DNA from: Phaeobacter italicus
GTDB taxonomy: Bacteria > Pseudomonadota > Alphaproteobacteria > Rhodobacterales > Rhodobacteraceae
Assembly: GCF_001258055.1 (NCBI RefSeq)
Contig: NZ_CVRM01000011.1
Span: forward strand, 744,001-808,000
Direction: 5' to 3'
DNA length: 64,000 nt
The notes below the pieces were generated by a model. It made no database searches, was not told the origin of the DNA, and saw only the letters and a program-made list of their open reading frames with translations. The position numbers and the translations under genes are program-made. Shown here one piece after another: positions 26,559-35,512 of the stretch (positions are counted from its first letter, which is position 1; every line of letters begins with the position of its first letter).

Positions 26559-26876
26559 GTCGATTTCTCCTTATTCGTCGTTCGACATTGTCATTCAGAA
26601 GGCGCCCCACTCTGGCGCCTGCCCCACCTAAAGAAACACGGGCCGCCTTTTGTTCCAGAGGGGACGCGAATTTATTGAATTTCTGCGCATGGTCTGGCCG
26701 AAACAGGCCGCTCCTCGGCAGCAATTGGCCCATGTTTTCAGGGGTTTTTCGGCCATCAGCGGGCCATTGCTCGCCCGCGATGTCACCCGGCTACTATCAG
26801 CCGATCAACATTCACAATGTCACCGCATCTCTTGAAACGGCGCGGCTGGGATCAGGTGCGAGAGGACAGAGCAGGG
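26559..26876. other. Intergenic region between the two barrel-protein genes
   Basis: It holds the strong ribosome binding site (AAGGAG) and presumably the promoter of the downstream barrel gene on the minus strand. A GGCGCC-containing imperfect hairpin lies near 26602-26620. No credible reading frame was found. Confidence 0.5.
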
Positions 26877-27428
26877 TCAGAAACTGAACGACGCAGTCAG
26901 AGAAATCCGGTCACCGCCAGCGGTGTCAGGGCGCGCAGAGCGGTCGGTTTCATGCAGGTATTCCCCGCTCAGCCGAAGGGCACGGTTCAGAGAGTATGTG
27001 AGGCCAACGCCAACCACTGCGCGCTCCTCTCTTTCACCCGGCTCCCCCTGGGTTTCGGTGCCAACAGTCACATAGCCAAGGGTATCGCCCAGATCATATC
27101 CGGCCCGCAGACGCAGCTCTGGCACCGTATCCTCCACACTGCTGCCCGGCCCGCCGTCAACGGCGAGATCACCACCTATGACCAAGCGGCCAAAGTCATG
27201 GTCATATTCCAGATGAAAACTCTGCCCCGGGGTGGCGCCGATGCCCTGCTGTTGCCCCGCAGGTGCCTGCGCCCCACCAATGATGAAACGCCCCCAATCG
27301 CCAGCCTGCACTGACGGAGGTGTCAGGATTACCCCGGAAGACAACAGGGACGCAGCCACCACACGCAGAAAACGGCCCATTTTTCGGGCTGGTATTGTCT
27401 GTACCGTGTTGCAAGAGACAGGTTTCAT
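26877..27428 (-). CDS. Second outer-membrane beta-barrel protein
   Basis: A 183-residue predicted barrel. The mature part has regular amphipathic strands (FHLEYDHDFGRLVIGGDLAV, LRLRAGYDLGDTLGYVTVG) and ends in ISLTASFSF with terminal Phe, as outer-membrane proteins do. ATG 27428 (MKPVSCNT) is used; its hydrophobic signal segment starts at MGRFLRVVAASLL about 18 residues in, so the true start may be that internal Met. It is related in fold, weakly in sequence, to the neighbouring barrel protein. The role is unknown. Confidence 0.75.
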   Translation of the reverse strand: MKPVSCNTVQTIPARKMGRFLRVVAASLLSSGVILTPPSVQAGDWGRFIIGGAQAPAGQQQGIGATPGQSFHLEYDHDFGRLVIGGDLAVDGGPGSSVEDTVPELRLRAGYDLGDTLGYVTVGTETQGEPGEREERAVVGVGLTYSLNRALRLSGEYLHETDRSARPDTAGGDRISLTASFSF

Positions 27429-27762
27429 CGTCTCGACCCCATGTTGGGACACGCCGTTTTGGCATGCGTCCGTCCGCAACAGTCATTATCCGCACAAAAG
27501 CTTAACAGTCGGTTGTGACGCGGCCCCGCGAGGACGTAAAATCCTGCATGCCCCGGCTATTTCCGTGGCAGGTTGGCCGCGAGGATCCAAGTCCTTGTTT
27601 TCATGTGATCGGCCCATGACCGGATCGCGGGCGCCCCCCCTCATGCTGACCAATCAACCGTAAAACCCTGAAAAAGAGGTCGCAAATTTCACGTAGGTCG
27701 CAAACAGGATAGAATCCGTCGTCAAAAGTGCCAGCATTCCTATAGGAAACGAGGAGAGCGGC
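27429..27762. other. Intergenic region between barrel-protein gene and MttB-family gene
   Basis: This region should contain divergent promoters for the barrel gene and the MttB-family gene. It includes two copies of GTCGCAAA (about 27677-27703) in direct orientation about 11 bases apart, which could be part of an activator site. Nothing else is assignable. Confidence 0.35.
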
Positions 27763-27867
27763 ATGAGAGCCCCTGCCACTGGCGATCGCTGGATGATCTC
27801 GCTGATCGGGCGCACGATTGGTGCCGCGCGTGGTCGCGCAGCCAGAGGCCGACCGTTTCCGGGTTGA
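27763..27867 (+). CDS. Possible small basic peptide upstream of the MttB-family gene
   Basis: A 34-codon frame starting MRAPATGDRWMISLIGRT and ending in an Arg/Ala/Gly-rich tail. GAGGAGAG is placed just upstream of the ATG, which is the main support. It ends 39 bases before the methyltransferase-family gene and is in the same orientation, so it could be a leader peptide or a small protein. No family is recognised, and it may be a chance frame. Confidence 0.35.
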   Translation: MRAPATGDRWMISLIGRTIGAARGRAARGRPFPG

Positions 27868-27906
27868 GCAATTCAAGACCCTTTTGCCAACCCAACGAGA
27901 CCTTAC

Positions 27907-29457
27907 ATGACTGACCAATCCAATTCTCCCCGGGCTGCGCGCTCCGGCGGACGTTCTGCGCGCCGCGCTGCGCGCGCCTCGGCCCTGCCCGACCATCTGC
28001 GCCCCATCCGCGCAGGGCTTGAGGGGGGCACCCTCAATCCGCTGTCCGCTGCCGACATGGACAAAATCCACCACGCCGCCCTTGATGCGCTTGAGCGGAT
28101 CGGCCTGGCCGACGCCCCAGAGAGCGGCATCGCCTATCTCACGCAGGCTGGCGCAATTCTGGGCGATGATGGCCGCATCCGTTTTCCCCGCGCGCTGGTG
28201 GAGGACACGATTGCCAAGGCAAACAGGTCGATCACGCTGTACAGCCGCGATGGCAAGAACGATCTCGATCTCTCCGGGACGCGGGTGCACTATGGCACCG
28301 CGGGGGCTGCGGTTCATGTTGTGGACGTCCACGGGAAGGAATACCGCGATTCCACTGTGCAGGATCTGCACGATGCCGCCCGCATTACCGACCAGCTGGA
28401 CAACGTCCATTTCCTGCAACGTCCGATGGTCTGCCGCGACATCCTCGATAACATGGAAATGGATCTCAATACCGTCTACGCGAGCTGCTCTGGCACGATG
28501 AAACACATCGGCACCTCGTTTACCGAGCCAAGCCATGTGGCCCCCGCACTTGAGATGCTGCACATGATTGCGGGAGGCGAAGACAAATGGCGCGCGCGCC
28601 CGTTTGTGTCCAATTCCAACTGCTTTGTTGTGCCACCGATGAAGTTTGCGACCGAAAGCTGCGAGGTGATGGAACTGTGCATCAAGGGGGGGATGCCTGT
28701 CCTCTTGCTGTCCGCGGGCATGGCCGGGGCCACGGCCCCCTCAACGATTGCCGGCGCAATTGTCCAGGCGGTTGCGGAATGCCTTGCAGGGCTGGTTTAT
28801 GTGAACGCCGTCCAACCCGGCGCGCCTGCCATCTTTGGCACATGGCCCTTCGGGCTGGATCTGCGGACAGGGGCCATGTCCATCGGCTCGGGAGAGCAGG
28901 CGCTGCTCACGGCGGGCTGTGCGCAGATGCATCGCTACTACGACCTGCCGGGCGGCGCTGCGGCCGGTGCCTCAGACAGCAAGCTTCCGGACATGCAGGC
29001 AGGGTGGGAGCAGATGTGCTCTAACGTGATGGCCGGGTTGTCTGGTTGCAATATGATCTACGAAGCGGCGGGCATGCATGCCTCGCTCTTGGGATTTTGT
29101 CTGGAATCCCTGATCCTGAGCGACGATTTGATCGGCCAGGCCATGCGCTGTGTTCGCGGGATCGAGGTGACAGAGGACACCCTCGCCGTCGACCAGATTG
29201 CCGAGGTCTGCCTGGGTGGGACTGGTCACTACCTCGGCACAGATGCCACGCTCAGCCGGATGCAGCAGGATTTTGTCTACCCGACCTTTGGCGATCGTAC
29301 CTCACCAAAGGAATGGGCTGAGCTGGACAAACCCGATCTGATCGAAAAGGCAATCGCGCGCAAAGAGCAGATCCTGAGCCAAGCATCACAAGCGCAATTC
29401 GATCCAATACTGGATCAGGCATTGCGGGAGAGGTTCAACATTCACTTGCCCGCGTAA
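27907..29457 (+). CDS. Trimethylamine methyltransferase (MttB) superfamily protein, non-pyrrolysine
   Basis: A 516-residue member of the MttB superfamily. After a basic N-terminal 30 residues the barrel begins around LNPLSAADMDKIHHAALDAL; GTAGAAVHVVDV, EVMELCIKGGMPVLLLSAGMAG-type segments and AAGMHASLLG are familiar blocks. The frame has no internal amber codon, so it lacks pyrrolysine and belongs with the non-Pyl branch, whose known members demethylate glycine betaine, carnitine or proline betaine to a corrinoid protein. No corrinoid protein or activator is encoded nearby, so the substrate and methyl acceptor are open. It is convergent with a complete Liv-type importer. Confidence 0.88.
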   Translation: MTDQSNSPRAARSGGRSARRAARASALPDHLRPIRAGLEGGTLNPLSAADMDKIHHAALDALERIGLADAPESGIAYLTQAGAILGDDGRIRFPRALVEDTIAKANRSITLYSRDGKNDLDLSGTRVHYGTAGAAVHVVDVHGKEYRDSTVQDLHDAARITDQLDNVHFLQRPMVCRDILDNMEMDLNTVYASCSGTMKHIGTSFTEPSHVAPALEMLHMIAGGEDKWRARPFVSNSNCFVVPPMKFATESCEVMELCIKGGMPVLLLSAGMAGATAPSTIAGAIVQAVAECLAGLVYVNAVQPGAPAIFGTWPFGLDLRTGAMSIGSGEQALLTAGCAQMHRYYDLPGGAAAGASDSKLPDMQAGWEQMCSNVMAGLSGCNMIYEAAGMHASLLGFCLESLILSDDLIGQAMRCVRGIEVTEDTLAVDQIAEVCLGGTGHYLGTDATLSRMQQDFVYPTFGDRTSPKEWAELDKPDLIEKAIARKEQILSQASQAQFDPILDQALRERFNIHLPA

Positions 29458-29472
29458 GGCATTGAAAAATAC

Positions 29473-29505
29473 CCCGGATAGACAATTATCCGGGTTGTTT
29501 TATTT
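29473..29505 (+). terminator. Terminator between the MttB-family gene and the Liv-type operon
   Basis: CCCGGATA (29473-29480) and TATCCGGG (29487-29494) pair perfectly across a 6-base loop, followed by TTGTTTTATTTC. It lies between convergent genes; the T tract favours the plus strand. Confidence 0.85.
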
Positions 29506-29508
29506 CTT

Positions 29509-30198
29509 CTACACGCCGAGATAGCTGTCCTTCAACTCGTCGCTCAAACCATCCATAGGGCCAGCCCAGACCGATGTGCCCTTGTTCAAAATCACAGCCC
29601 GATCCGCCACGGCAGCCAGTTCGCGCAGGGTTTTGTCCACCACCAGGATCGACAGGCCGCTTTCTGCCTTGAGCCGGGCAATGGCGGCCCAGATCTCCTG
29701 CCGCACCACTGGCGCCAGCCCCTCTGTGGCCTCATCCAGGATCAGGAGCCGAGGATTGATCATCAGGGCGCGGCCAATGGCCAGCATCTGTTGCTCGCCG
29801 CCAGATAGGGACGAAGCCGTCTGATCCCGTCGCTCTGCAAGACGGGGAAACAACTCTGCCACCATCGCAAAATCCCACGGCCCCGGACGGGCGGCAGCAG
29901 TCAGATTTTCCTCGACAGTCAGGGGCGCAAAACAGCGCCGGCCTTCAGGCACCAGCCCGACCCCAAGCCGCGCAATCTTGTGCGAGGGCAGTTTGCGCAG
30001 ATCCGTTCCGGCGAACGTCAGAGCCCCGCCGCTGGCAGGCAACATTCCGCAGATTGTCTTGATCGTGGTCGATTTGCCCATGCCGTTGCGACCCATCAGG
30101 GCGACAACTTCGCCCTCGCCGATCTCAAGATCAACGCCAAACAAGGCTTGCGAAGGGCCGTAGGACGCCGTGATTTTTTCCATTTTTAACAGCGTCAT
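29509..30198 (-). CDS. Branched-chain amino acid-type ABC transporter ATPase (LivF-like)
   Basis: A 229-residue ATPase. Walker A is GRNGMGKST, the signature LSGGEQQMLAIGRAL, and Walker B LLILDEATEGLAP, which is the LivF-type sequence. It ends with the usual short LivF tail. It overlaps the upstream LivG-like gene by four bases and is the last gene of the importer operon. Confidence 0.93.
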   Translation of the reverse strand: MTLLKMEKITASYGPSQALFGVDLEIGEGEVVALMGRNGMGKSTTIKTICGMLPASGGALTFAGTDLRKLPSHKIARLGVGLVPEGRRCFAPLTVEENLTAAARPGPWDFAMVAELFPRLAERRDQTASSLSGGEQQMLAIGRALMINPRLLILDEATEGLAPVVRQEIWAAIARLKAESGLSILVVDKTLRELAAVADRAVILNKGTSVWAGPMDGLSDELKDSYLGV

Positions 30199-30974
30199 AC
30201 CGGCTCCTCCTCACCCAGATAGGCGCGCTGCACCTCTGCGTTGTTGCGGATCTCTTCTGTGGTGCCGGTGGCGATGACCTCGCCATAGACCAGCACGCTG
30301 ATCCGGTCCGCCAAGGCAAAGACCGCATCCATGTCATGTTCAACCAAAAGGATCGGCGCCTCATGTCGCAGCGTATCCAGAAACCCGGTCAGCGCCTGCG
30401 ATCCACCTGCCCCAAGACCTGCCATGGGTTCGTCCATCAAAAACAGCTTTGGCTGCAAGGTGAGAGCGACCGCAACCTCCAGCTGACGCCGCTGGCCGTG
30501 TGACAGATCGGCAGTCCGCCGTTTTGCATCACTCAACAGACCGACGCGTTCCAAGGCGTGTTCTGCTTGCGCAACCAACGCCTTGTCGCGCATCACATTG
30601 CCCAGGAACCGAAACACGCCACCTCTCGCGCCAAGGGCGCCCAGCACGGCGTTTTGCAGCACGGTGAATTCCATTGCCAGGGCCGAGATCTGAAAAGTCC
30701 GCCCAAGCCCCATCCGGGCCCGTGCGACGCGGTCCAGATCATCCACCGGCCGTCCGAGCAAAGACACAGATCCGCTATCTGGGCGAAGTTCGCCTGATAT
30801 CTGCTTGATAAGTGTGGATTTTCCTGCACCGTTTGGGCCGATCAGCGCATGGATTTCGCCAGCCCGCAGGTCCAACGTGATGTTCTTGCTGGCCTGCAAT
30901 GCCCCAAAGGATTTGCTCAGATCGCTGACCTTCAGCACCTGACCTGCCCCTGATGGATCAGTCATGTCAGTCAT
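30195..30974 (-). CDS. Branched-chain amino acid-type ABC transporter ATPase (LivG-like)
   Basis: A 259-residue ATPase with Walker A GPNGAGKST, signature LSHGQRRQLEVAVAL (His in place of Gly, common in LivG) and Walker B LFLMDEPMAGL, plus a LivG-type C-terminal BCA_ABC_TP region. ATG 30974 is used because GGGAGGTGG precedes it; it overlaps the permease end. A second ATG at 30965 is possible. Confidence 0.93.
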   Translation of the reverse strand: MTDMTDPSGAGQVLKVSDLSKSFGALQASKNITLDLRAGEIHALIGPNGAGKSTLIKQISGELRPDSGSVSLLGRPVDDLDRVARARMGLGRTFQISALAMEFTVLQNAVLGALGARGGVFRFLGNVMRDKALVAQAEHALERVGLLSDAKRRTADLSHGQRRQLEVAVALTLQPKLFLMDEPMAGLGAGGSQALTGFLDTLRHEAPILLVEHDMDAVFALADRISVLVYGEVIATGTTEEIRNNAEVQRAYLGEEEPV

Positions 30975-31950
30975 GGGCCACCTCCCGTCCGCTGATCGCA
31001 CCGATCACGCCACCACGGGCGTAAAGCACGATGATGAGCAACAGACCGCCAAGATAGATCTGCCAATAGTCGCTGATCCCGCCCAGAAGATGTTCCAGCA
31101 AAATGAACAGCGCAGCGCCGATGACCGGACCAAACAGCCGTCCAACGCCGCCGATGATGACAAAAATCATGATCTCGCCGCTGGTGTGCCAGCTGAGCAT
31201 CGTGGGGCTGACGAAGCGGTTCAGATCGGCAAACAGCGCCCCGGCCAGACCGGTGATTGCCCCGGAGATCACAAAAGCGGTCAGACGCAGTTGATAGGGG
31301 GTGATGCCAACGGTTTCGACCCGTGCCTCGCATTGGCGCGCCGCCGACAGCGCAAGGCCGAAGGGCGCACGCGCCAGACGCGCTGCGAACCACAAAGCGG
31401 CACAAAGGATCACATAGCAGATCAGGAAAAACTCTAGCGGAACCAATGTGTTCAATCCCGGAAACTCATTGCGGACCCAGATAGACAGACCATCTTCGCC
31501 ACCATAAGCCGTCCAGCTGATTGCAAAGTAATAGAGCATCTGCCCAAAGGCCAAGGTGATCATGATGAAGTAGACACCCGACGTGCGCAGCGACAGCGCG
31601 CCGATCACAAGCGCCGCCAGCGCGCTGGCGACAACCGCAACCAGCCAGATCACCGGCATCTGATTGGTGCCTTCGATCAGCATTGGCCACTCGGCCAGCG
31701 GTTCATAGTTCTGCGCGTGAGCCGCGAGGATCCCCATCGCGTAGCCCCCAATGCCAAAGAATGCCGCATGGCCCAAACTGACAAGGCCACCGATCCCCAA
31801 TGCAATGTTAAGACCGACGCCAGCAAGGGCGAGGATGGCAACCTTCGTCGCCAGCGTGATCAGAAACGGCTCTTCCGCCATATGCGCCCACAACGGGATT
31901 GCAAGCAGCAGAAGGATCACCGCCGTATTCAACAGTTTTTCCCTGTTCAT
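30967..31950 (-). CDS. Branched-chain amino acid-type ABC transporter permease (LivM-like)
   Basis: A 327-residue inner-membrane permease with about nine hydrophobic segments. GLNIALGIGGLVSLGHAAFFGIGGYA near residue 45 onward and the docking region around ARQCEARVETVGI are characteristic LivM blocks. It starts within the stop of the upstream permease (TGATG). Confidence 0.93.
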   Translation of the reverse strand: MNREKLLNTAVILLLLAIPLWAHMAEEPFLITLATKVAILALAGVGLNIALGIGGLVSLGHAAFFGIGGYAMGILAAHAQNYEPLAEWPMLIEGTNQMPVIWLVAVVASALAALVIGALSLRTSGVYFIMITLAFGQMLYYFAISWTAYGGEDGLSIWVRNEFPGLNTLVPLEFFLICYVILCAALWFAARLARAPFGLALSAARQCEARVETVGITPYQLRLTAFVISGAITGLAGALFADLNRFVSPTMLSWHTSGEIMIFVIIGGVGRLFGPVIGAALFILLEHLLGGISDYWQIYLGGLLLIIVLYARGGVIGAISGREVAHD

Positions 31951-32870
31951 CAGTGCTGCCCCCCATAGAGACCGGACGGGCGCACCAACAGGATGGCTGC
32001 CATCAGGATGTAAATCAGCATCGAGGCCAGCGACGCGCCGACCGATGTGGCGCTGGCTGGCTCCATGAAGAGACCAAAGAGCTGCGGCAGGAACACCCCG
32101 CCCAGGGTATCGGTCAGCCCAACAAGCAGCGCACCGACCATGGCCCCCTTGATCGAGCCGATGCCGCCGATCACGATCACAACAAAGGCCAGGATCAGCA
32201 CGGGTTCGCCCATGCCCACCTGCACCGACTGGATCGCGCCGACCAGCGCACCAGCCAGCCCCGCAAGCGCCGCGCCCAAGGCGAAGACCAGCGTGTAAAG
32301 CTTTGAAATATCGACACCAAGGGCCGCAATCATTTCGCGGTCGCTTTCTCCGGCACGGATCTGAATACCAATGCGAGTGCGGGCAATCAGCCAGAACAAC
32401 CCTGCCGCCACGACCAGACCAATCGCAATGATGGTCAAACGGTAAAGCGGATACTCAATGCCCCCCGGCAGGCTGATCGGGCCGGACAGATAGCTCGGCA
32501 CGTCAAGAAACAGCGGAAAAGAGCCAAAGACCCAGCGCGTGCCTTCGGAGAAGATCAGGATCAGCGCAAAGGTGGCCAGAACCTGATCGAGGTGATCCCG
32601 GTCATACAGCTTGCGTATCACCAGCAGTTCGACCAGCGCACCCGCCGCAGCAGCCGCCGCCAGACTGGCAACCAACGCCAGCACAAAAGAGCCGGTCCAG
32701 GCCGCAACGATCGCCGCCGCAAAAGCACCCACCATATAAAGCGCACCATGCGCCAGATTGATCAGCCCCATAACGCCAAAAACAAGCGTCAGCCCGGCCG
32801 CCATGAGAAAGAGCATCACCCCGAACTGTAACCCGTTCAGGATCTGCTCCAGTATAAGAATGAGGGACAT
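31950..32870 (-). CDS. Branched-chain amino acid-type ABC transporter permease (LivH-like)
   Basis: A 306-residue inner-membrane permease. LNGLQFGVMLFLMAAGLTLVFGVMGLINLAHGALY is the standard LivH N-terminal block, of which the LAHGA motif is conserved, and RESDREM-like GESDREMIAALGVDISK forms the cytoplasmic docking loop. It shares one base with the following gene and is the first permease after the binding protein. Confidence 0.93.
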   Translation of the reverse strand: MSLILILEQILNGLQFGVMLFLMAAGLTLVFGVMGLINLAHGALYMVGAFAAAIVAAWTGSFVLALVASLAAAAAAGALVELLVIRKLYDRDHLDQVLATFALILIFSEGTRWVFGSFPLFLDVPSYLSGPISLPGGIEYPLYRLTIIAIGLVVAAGLFWLIARTRIGIQIRAGESDREMIAALGVDISKLYTLVFALGAALAGLAGALVGAIQSVQVGMGEPVLILAFVVIVIGGIGSIKGAMVGALLVGLTDTLGGVFLPQLFGLFMEPASATSVGASLASMLIYILMAAILLVRPSGLYGGQH

Positions 32871-32973
32871 GAGTTAGTTCCACCAAGGCAGAGGCACACG
32901 GGGCCCCCACGACATTTGGGTATAGGTCACGTGCGGGCCGACGTTTCAATCGCCCCGCACGGTTCAAGCGGTC

Positions 32974-34110
32974 TTACATCTTGCACTCTGCCGCGTAGGC
33001 ATCTGCATGGTTTTCCAGACCGGTTGCGATGATCTTGTTGGTGAAAACATCGCCTTCCTGAATGACTTCGCGAACATAGATGTTCTGGATCGGATGGTGG
33101 TTGTCACCGAACTTGAAATCCCCCCGGACCGAGTCGAACTCAGCCGCTTTCAGCGCCGCACGGAAGGCGTCTTTGTCATCGACATCTGCCTTGTTCAGCG
33201 CGCTGAGGATCAGGTTTGCGGTGTCGTAGCCCTGGCTTGCATAAAGCGACGGCAGACGTTCGTATTTCTGCTCGAAGGCGGCGACAAAGGCCGTGTTGGC
33301 CGGATTGTCGAGATCCTTGTTCCACTGCGAGGTGTTCTTGATCCCCAGGGCCGCGCCGCCGACTGCCTGCAGGATGCCCTGATCAAAGCTGAAGGCAGGG
33401 CCAACAACCGGCAGATCAACGCCGCTGTCGGCATATTGCTTGAGGAAGGAAATCCCCATGCCACCGGGCAGGAAAAAGTAAACACTATCGGCGCCAGAGG
33501 CCCGGATCTGGGCAATCTCGGCGGCATAGTCGGTCTGGCCCATCTTGGTGTATGTCTCGCCCGCCAGATCGCCTTGGTACATCCGTTTGTACCCGGTCAG
33601 CGCGTCCTTGCCCGCCGGATAGTTCGGCGCAAGGATATAGCTGTTTTTCAGACCCGCATCATTTGCATAGGCGCCTGCGGCCTCGTGCAGGTTGTCGTTC
33701 TGCCATGCCACGTTGAAATAATTCTCGTGGCAGCGTTTACCGGCCAGCGCAGAAGGGCCTGCGTTTGGTGACAGGTAGAAAACACCCTGCGCCGTTGCTG
33801 CGGGCACAACCGCCATCGCGAGGTTGGACCAGATGATGCCGGTCATGATGTCGACTTTTTCGGACTGGATCATGCGGTCGGCAATCTGCACGGCGCTTTC
33901 GGGTTTGCGCTGATCGTCCTCGATCACCACCTCGATATCGTCGCGTCCGGCCTGTTCCATCGCCAGCATAAAACCATCGCGCACATCAACACCCAGGCCC
34001 GCGCCACCGCCTGACAGGGTTGTGATCATGCCAATCTTGGTCTCTGCTGCCGCGGACATTGCCAGCGCGGATACCGCTGTCGCCAGCGCCATTGTAGTGA
34101 GGGTCTTCAT
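32974..34110 (-). CDS. ABC transporter substrate-binding protein, LivK-like (Peripla_BP_6)
   Basis: A 378-residue periplasmic binding protein. The signal peptide (MKTLTTMALATAVSALAMSAAA) ends before ETKIGMITTLSGGGAGLG, the usual start of the type I periplasmic fold. GGGAGATGG precedes the ATG. It has two lobes with the familiar VDIMTGIIWSNLAMAVVP and TGYKRMYQGDL regions. It supplies solute to the LivHMGF-like genes downstream. Branched-chain amino acids are not assured: this family also binds amides, aromatic acids and quaternary amines. The nearby MttB-family gene makes a methylated amine worth testing. Confidence 0.92.
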   Translation of the reverse strand: MKTLTTMALATAVSALAMSAAAETKIGMITTLSGGGAGLGVDVRDGFMLAMEQAGRDDIEVVIEDDQRKPESAVQIADRMIQSEKVDIMTGIIWSNLAMAVVPAATAQGVFYLSPNAGPSALAGKRCHENYFNVAWQNDNLHEAAGAYANDAGLKNSYILAPNYPAGKDALTGYKRMYQGDLAGETYTKMGQTDYAAEIAQIRASGADSVYFFLPGGMGISFLKQYADSGVDLPVVGPAFSFDQGILQAVGGAALGIKNTSQWNKDLDNPANTAFVAAFEQKYERLPSLYASQGYDTANLILSALNKADVDDKDAFRAALKAAEFDSVRGDFKFGDNHHPIQNIYVREVIQEGDVFTNKIIATGLENHADAYAAECKM

Positions 34111-34584
34111 AGGTCCATCTCCCTGGTCTGTCTGAGCAAAGAGGGCCGCTTCTGATGGCAGCTCCTCGCAGCTTACTCTTTCCGATTGAACCGCGCGGCG
34201 CCAGCATTTTGCCGGTCTTTGTGAAAGATTTCCGACAGTTGCCCATCAGCACAGCCCGCACCGTCTTGCACGCGCTCTGCCAGAACACCCCATCATCCCT
34301 CCAGAATGCACAGGTCCAATGGGCCGGTTCACCGGCCTCTGAGTCGAGCCTAGGCTGATCAGGTGATTTGGTTCAAGCTTAAAATATCCAACCTTAAAGC
34401 TTTCCCACCGCGAACCAGCGCGCGACGGAAAATCAACCGGTCGCCGGATCGCCCTCATAGGTGGCGGACAAACCGCATGGAGCCGCTGCTCAATCTGGGC
34501 AGCAACGCACGCTCAGGGGACGACCCGAATGCCGGGCCAAACCCAAGACGGAAACTGTTTTTGGATTTTTTTGGGACCGTAAAA
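34111..34584. other. Intergenic region upstream of the Liv-type operon
   Basis: No gene is credible here. The region should contain the importer promoter on the minus strand. It includes a GGCCGG-TTCA-CCGGCC hairpin (about 34322-34337) and an AT-rich partial dyad, AAGCTTAAAATATCC then AACCTTAAAGCTT (about 34375-34402). Either could be regulatory. Confidence 0.4.
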
Positions 34585-34611
34585 GAAAAATAAAAAACCT
34601 CAGTTCGAGGT
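34585..34611 (-). terminator. Terminator overlapping the stop of the unknown gene
   Basis: On the minus strand ACCTC-GAACT-GAGGT is followed by TTTTTATTTTTC. The stem covers the stop codon of the 34600 gene. The stem is short (5 bp), but the T tract is long. Confidence 0.65.
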
Positions 34612-35277
34612 CAAATTTTCATTCGATTGGAATTCAATAAATCCAACGCGCGCACCGCTTCGGTCTCTTTCAAGCTGCTCGGTGAACCGTTTCACCATCT
34701 CGATATTAAACCGAATCTCGTGCACCCGTTCAGACAATTGCTGCCCCAGAACACCAATCGCCCGCTCGCTGTCGACCAGGCCCGTGTCCGACGCGGCCAG
34801 CACATTCAGCAGCGGCATGGCGATCTCGCTCAGCACCTGCGCGCTCAGCTCGCGGGTGGTTTCCTCCAGTCCAGCGCCAAACCCCACGTCCTGCAGGAAC
34901 GCATGGGCCATGCTGCCAACGCTGATCCGGAACCGCACGATAATGGCACGAACGCCATCTTCCTCGGCAGAGGCGATGACATGAGCGCCAGCCATGATTA
35001 ATCCGGGCAATTCAACGACAAGAGAGGGCAGCGACAGCACCTGGTGCCCTTCGCCCAGCCCTTGCAGGCATTCGTCTATGGCGGTGCTGATCTGCTCATG
35101 AAAGATTTCACTGCAACGCATTTGCGCACTAAAGGAGACGCGGTTGCGAAAGCTGTGCGACAGGACTTCGCAGGATTTCAGAATGATATCATCTGCGCCC
35201 CGCTCCGTCAGGTTTACGACGAAACGTCTGTGACCATCTGCGCGGTCAGCCACGTCTGAAATTCTGGAAATATTCAT
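34600..35277 (-). CDS. Uncharacterised 225-residue protein divergent from the CheB-CheR gene
   Basis: I do not recognise this protein. It is predicted to be soluble and mainly helical: an N-terminal mixed region with the phrase RRFVVNLTERGADDI, a central hydrophobic stretch LSLPSLVVELPGLIMAGAHV that could be a buried core helix or strand, and a C-terminal helical part ending in Glu/Arg-rich ERVHEIRFNIEMVKRFTEQL. No cysteine cluster, signal peptide or known motif is seen. ATG 35277 is used; a TTG nine bases earlier is possible. Divergence from a chemotaxis-type signalling protein suggests, but does not show, a related role. Confidence 0.7.
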   Translation of the reverse strand: MNISRISDVADRADGHRRFVVNLTERGADDIILKSCEVLSHSFRNRVSFSAQMRCSEIFHEQISTAIDECLQGLGEGHQVLSLPSLVVELPGLIMAGAHVIASAEEDGVRAIIVRFRISVGSMAHAFLQDVGFGAGLEETTRELSAQVLSEIAMPLLNVLAASDTGLVDSERAIGVLGQQLSERVHEIRFNIEMVKRFTEQLERDRSGARVGFIEFQSNENLTSN

Positions 35278-35307
35278 GTCAACCAACCTAACTCACGCCG
35301 TTATATA

Positions 35308-35333
35308 TTTAACCTATAATTAGGAAGGTTAAA
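35308..35333. promoter_or_regulatory. Inverted repeat in the divergent promoter region
   Basis: TTTAACCT (35308-35315) and AGGTTAAA (35326-35333) are perfect 8-base arms separated by 10 bases. They lie in a very AT-rich stretch between the unknown gene and the CheB-CheR gene, where divergent promoters must be. This is a candidate binding site for a dimeric regulator. Confidence 0.45.
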
Positions 35334-35512
35334 CATTTCGTTTACAAAGCGTAATTTCCAATTCAGACTAACGTCAAGCGTTAAACAATCATAACACGAA
35401 CTCGCACCGACCGAAGCAACCAGAAAAAACCACGCCAGTCGTCAGATGCCCATAGACCCGGGAAGGTGAATGCTTCAGACAGGTTTTGATACTTTAAGAG
35501 ATAGGCAGCCAA

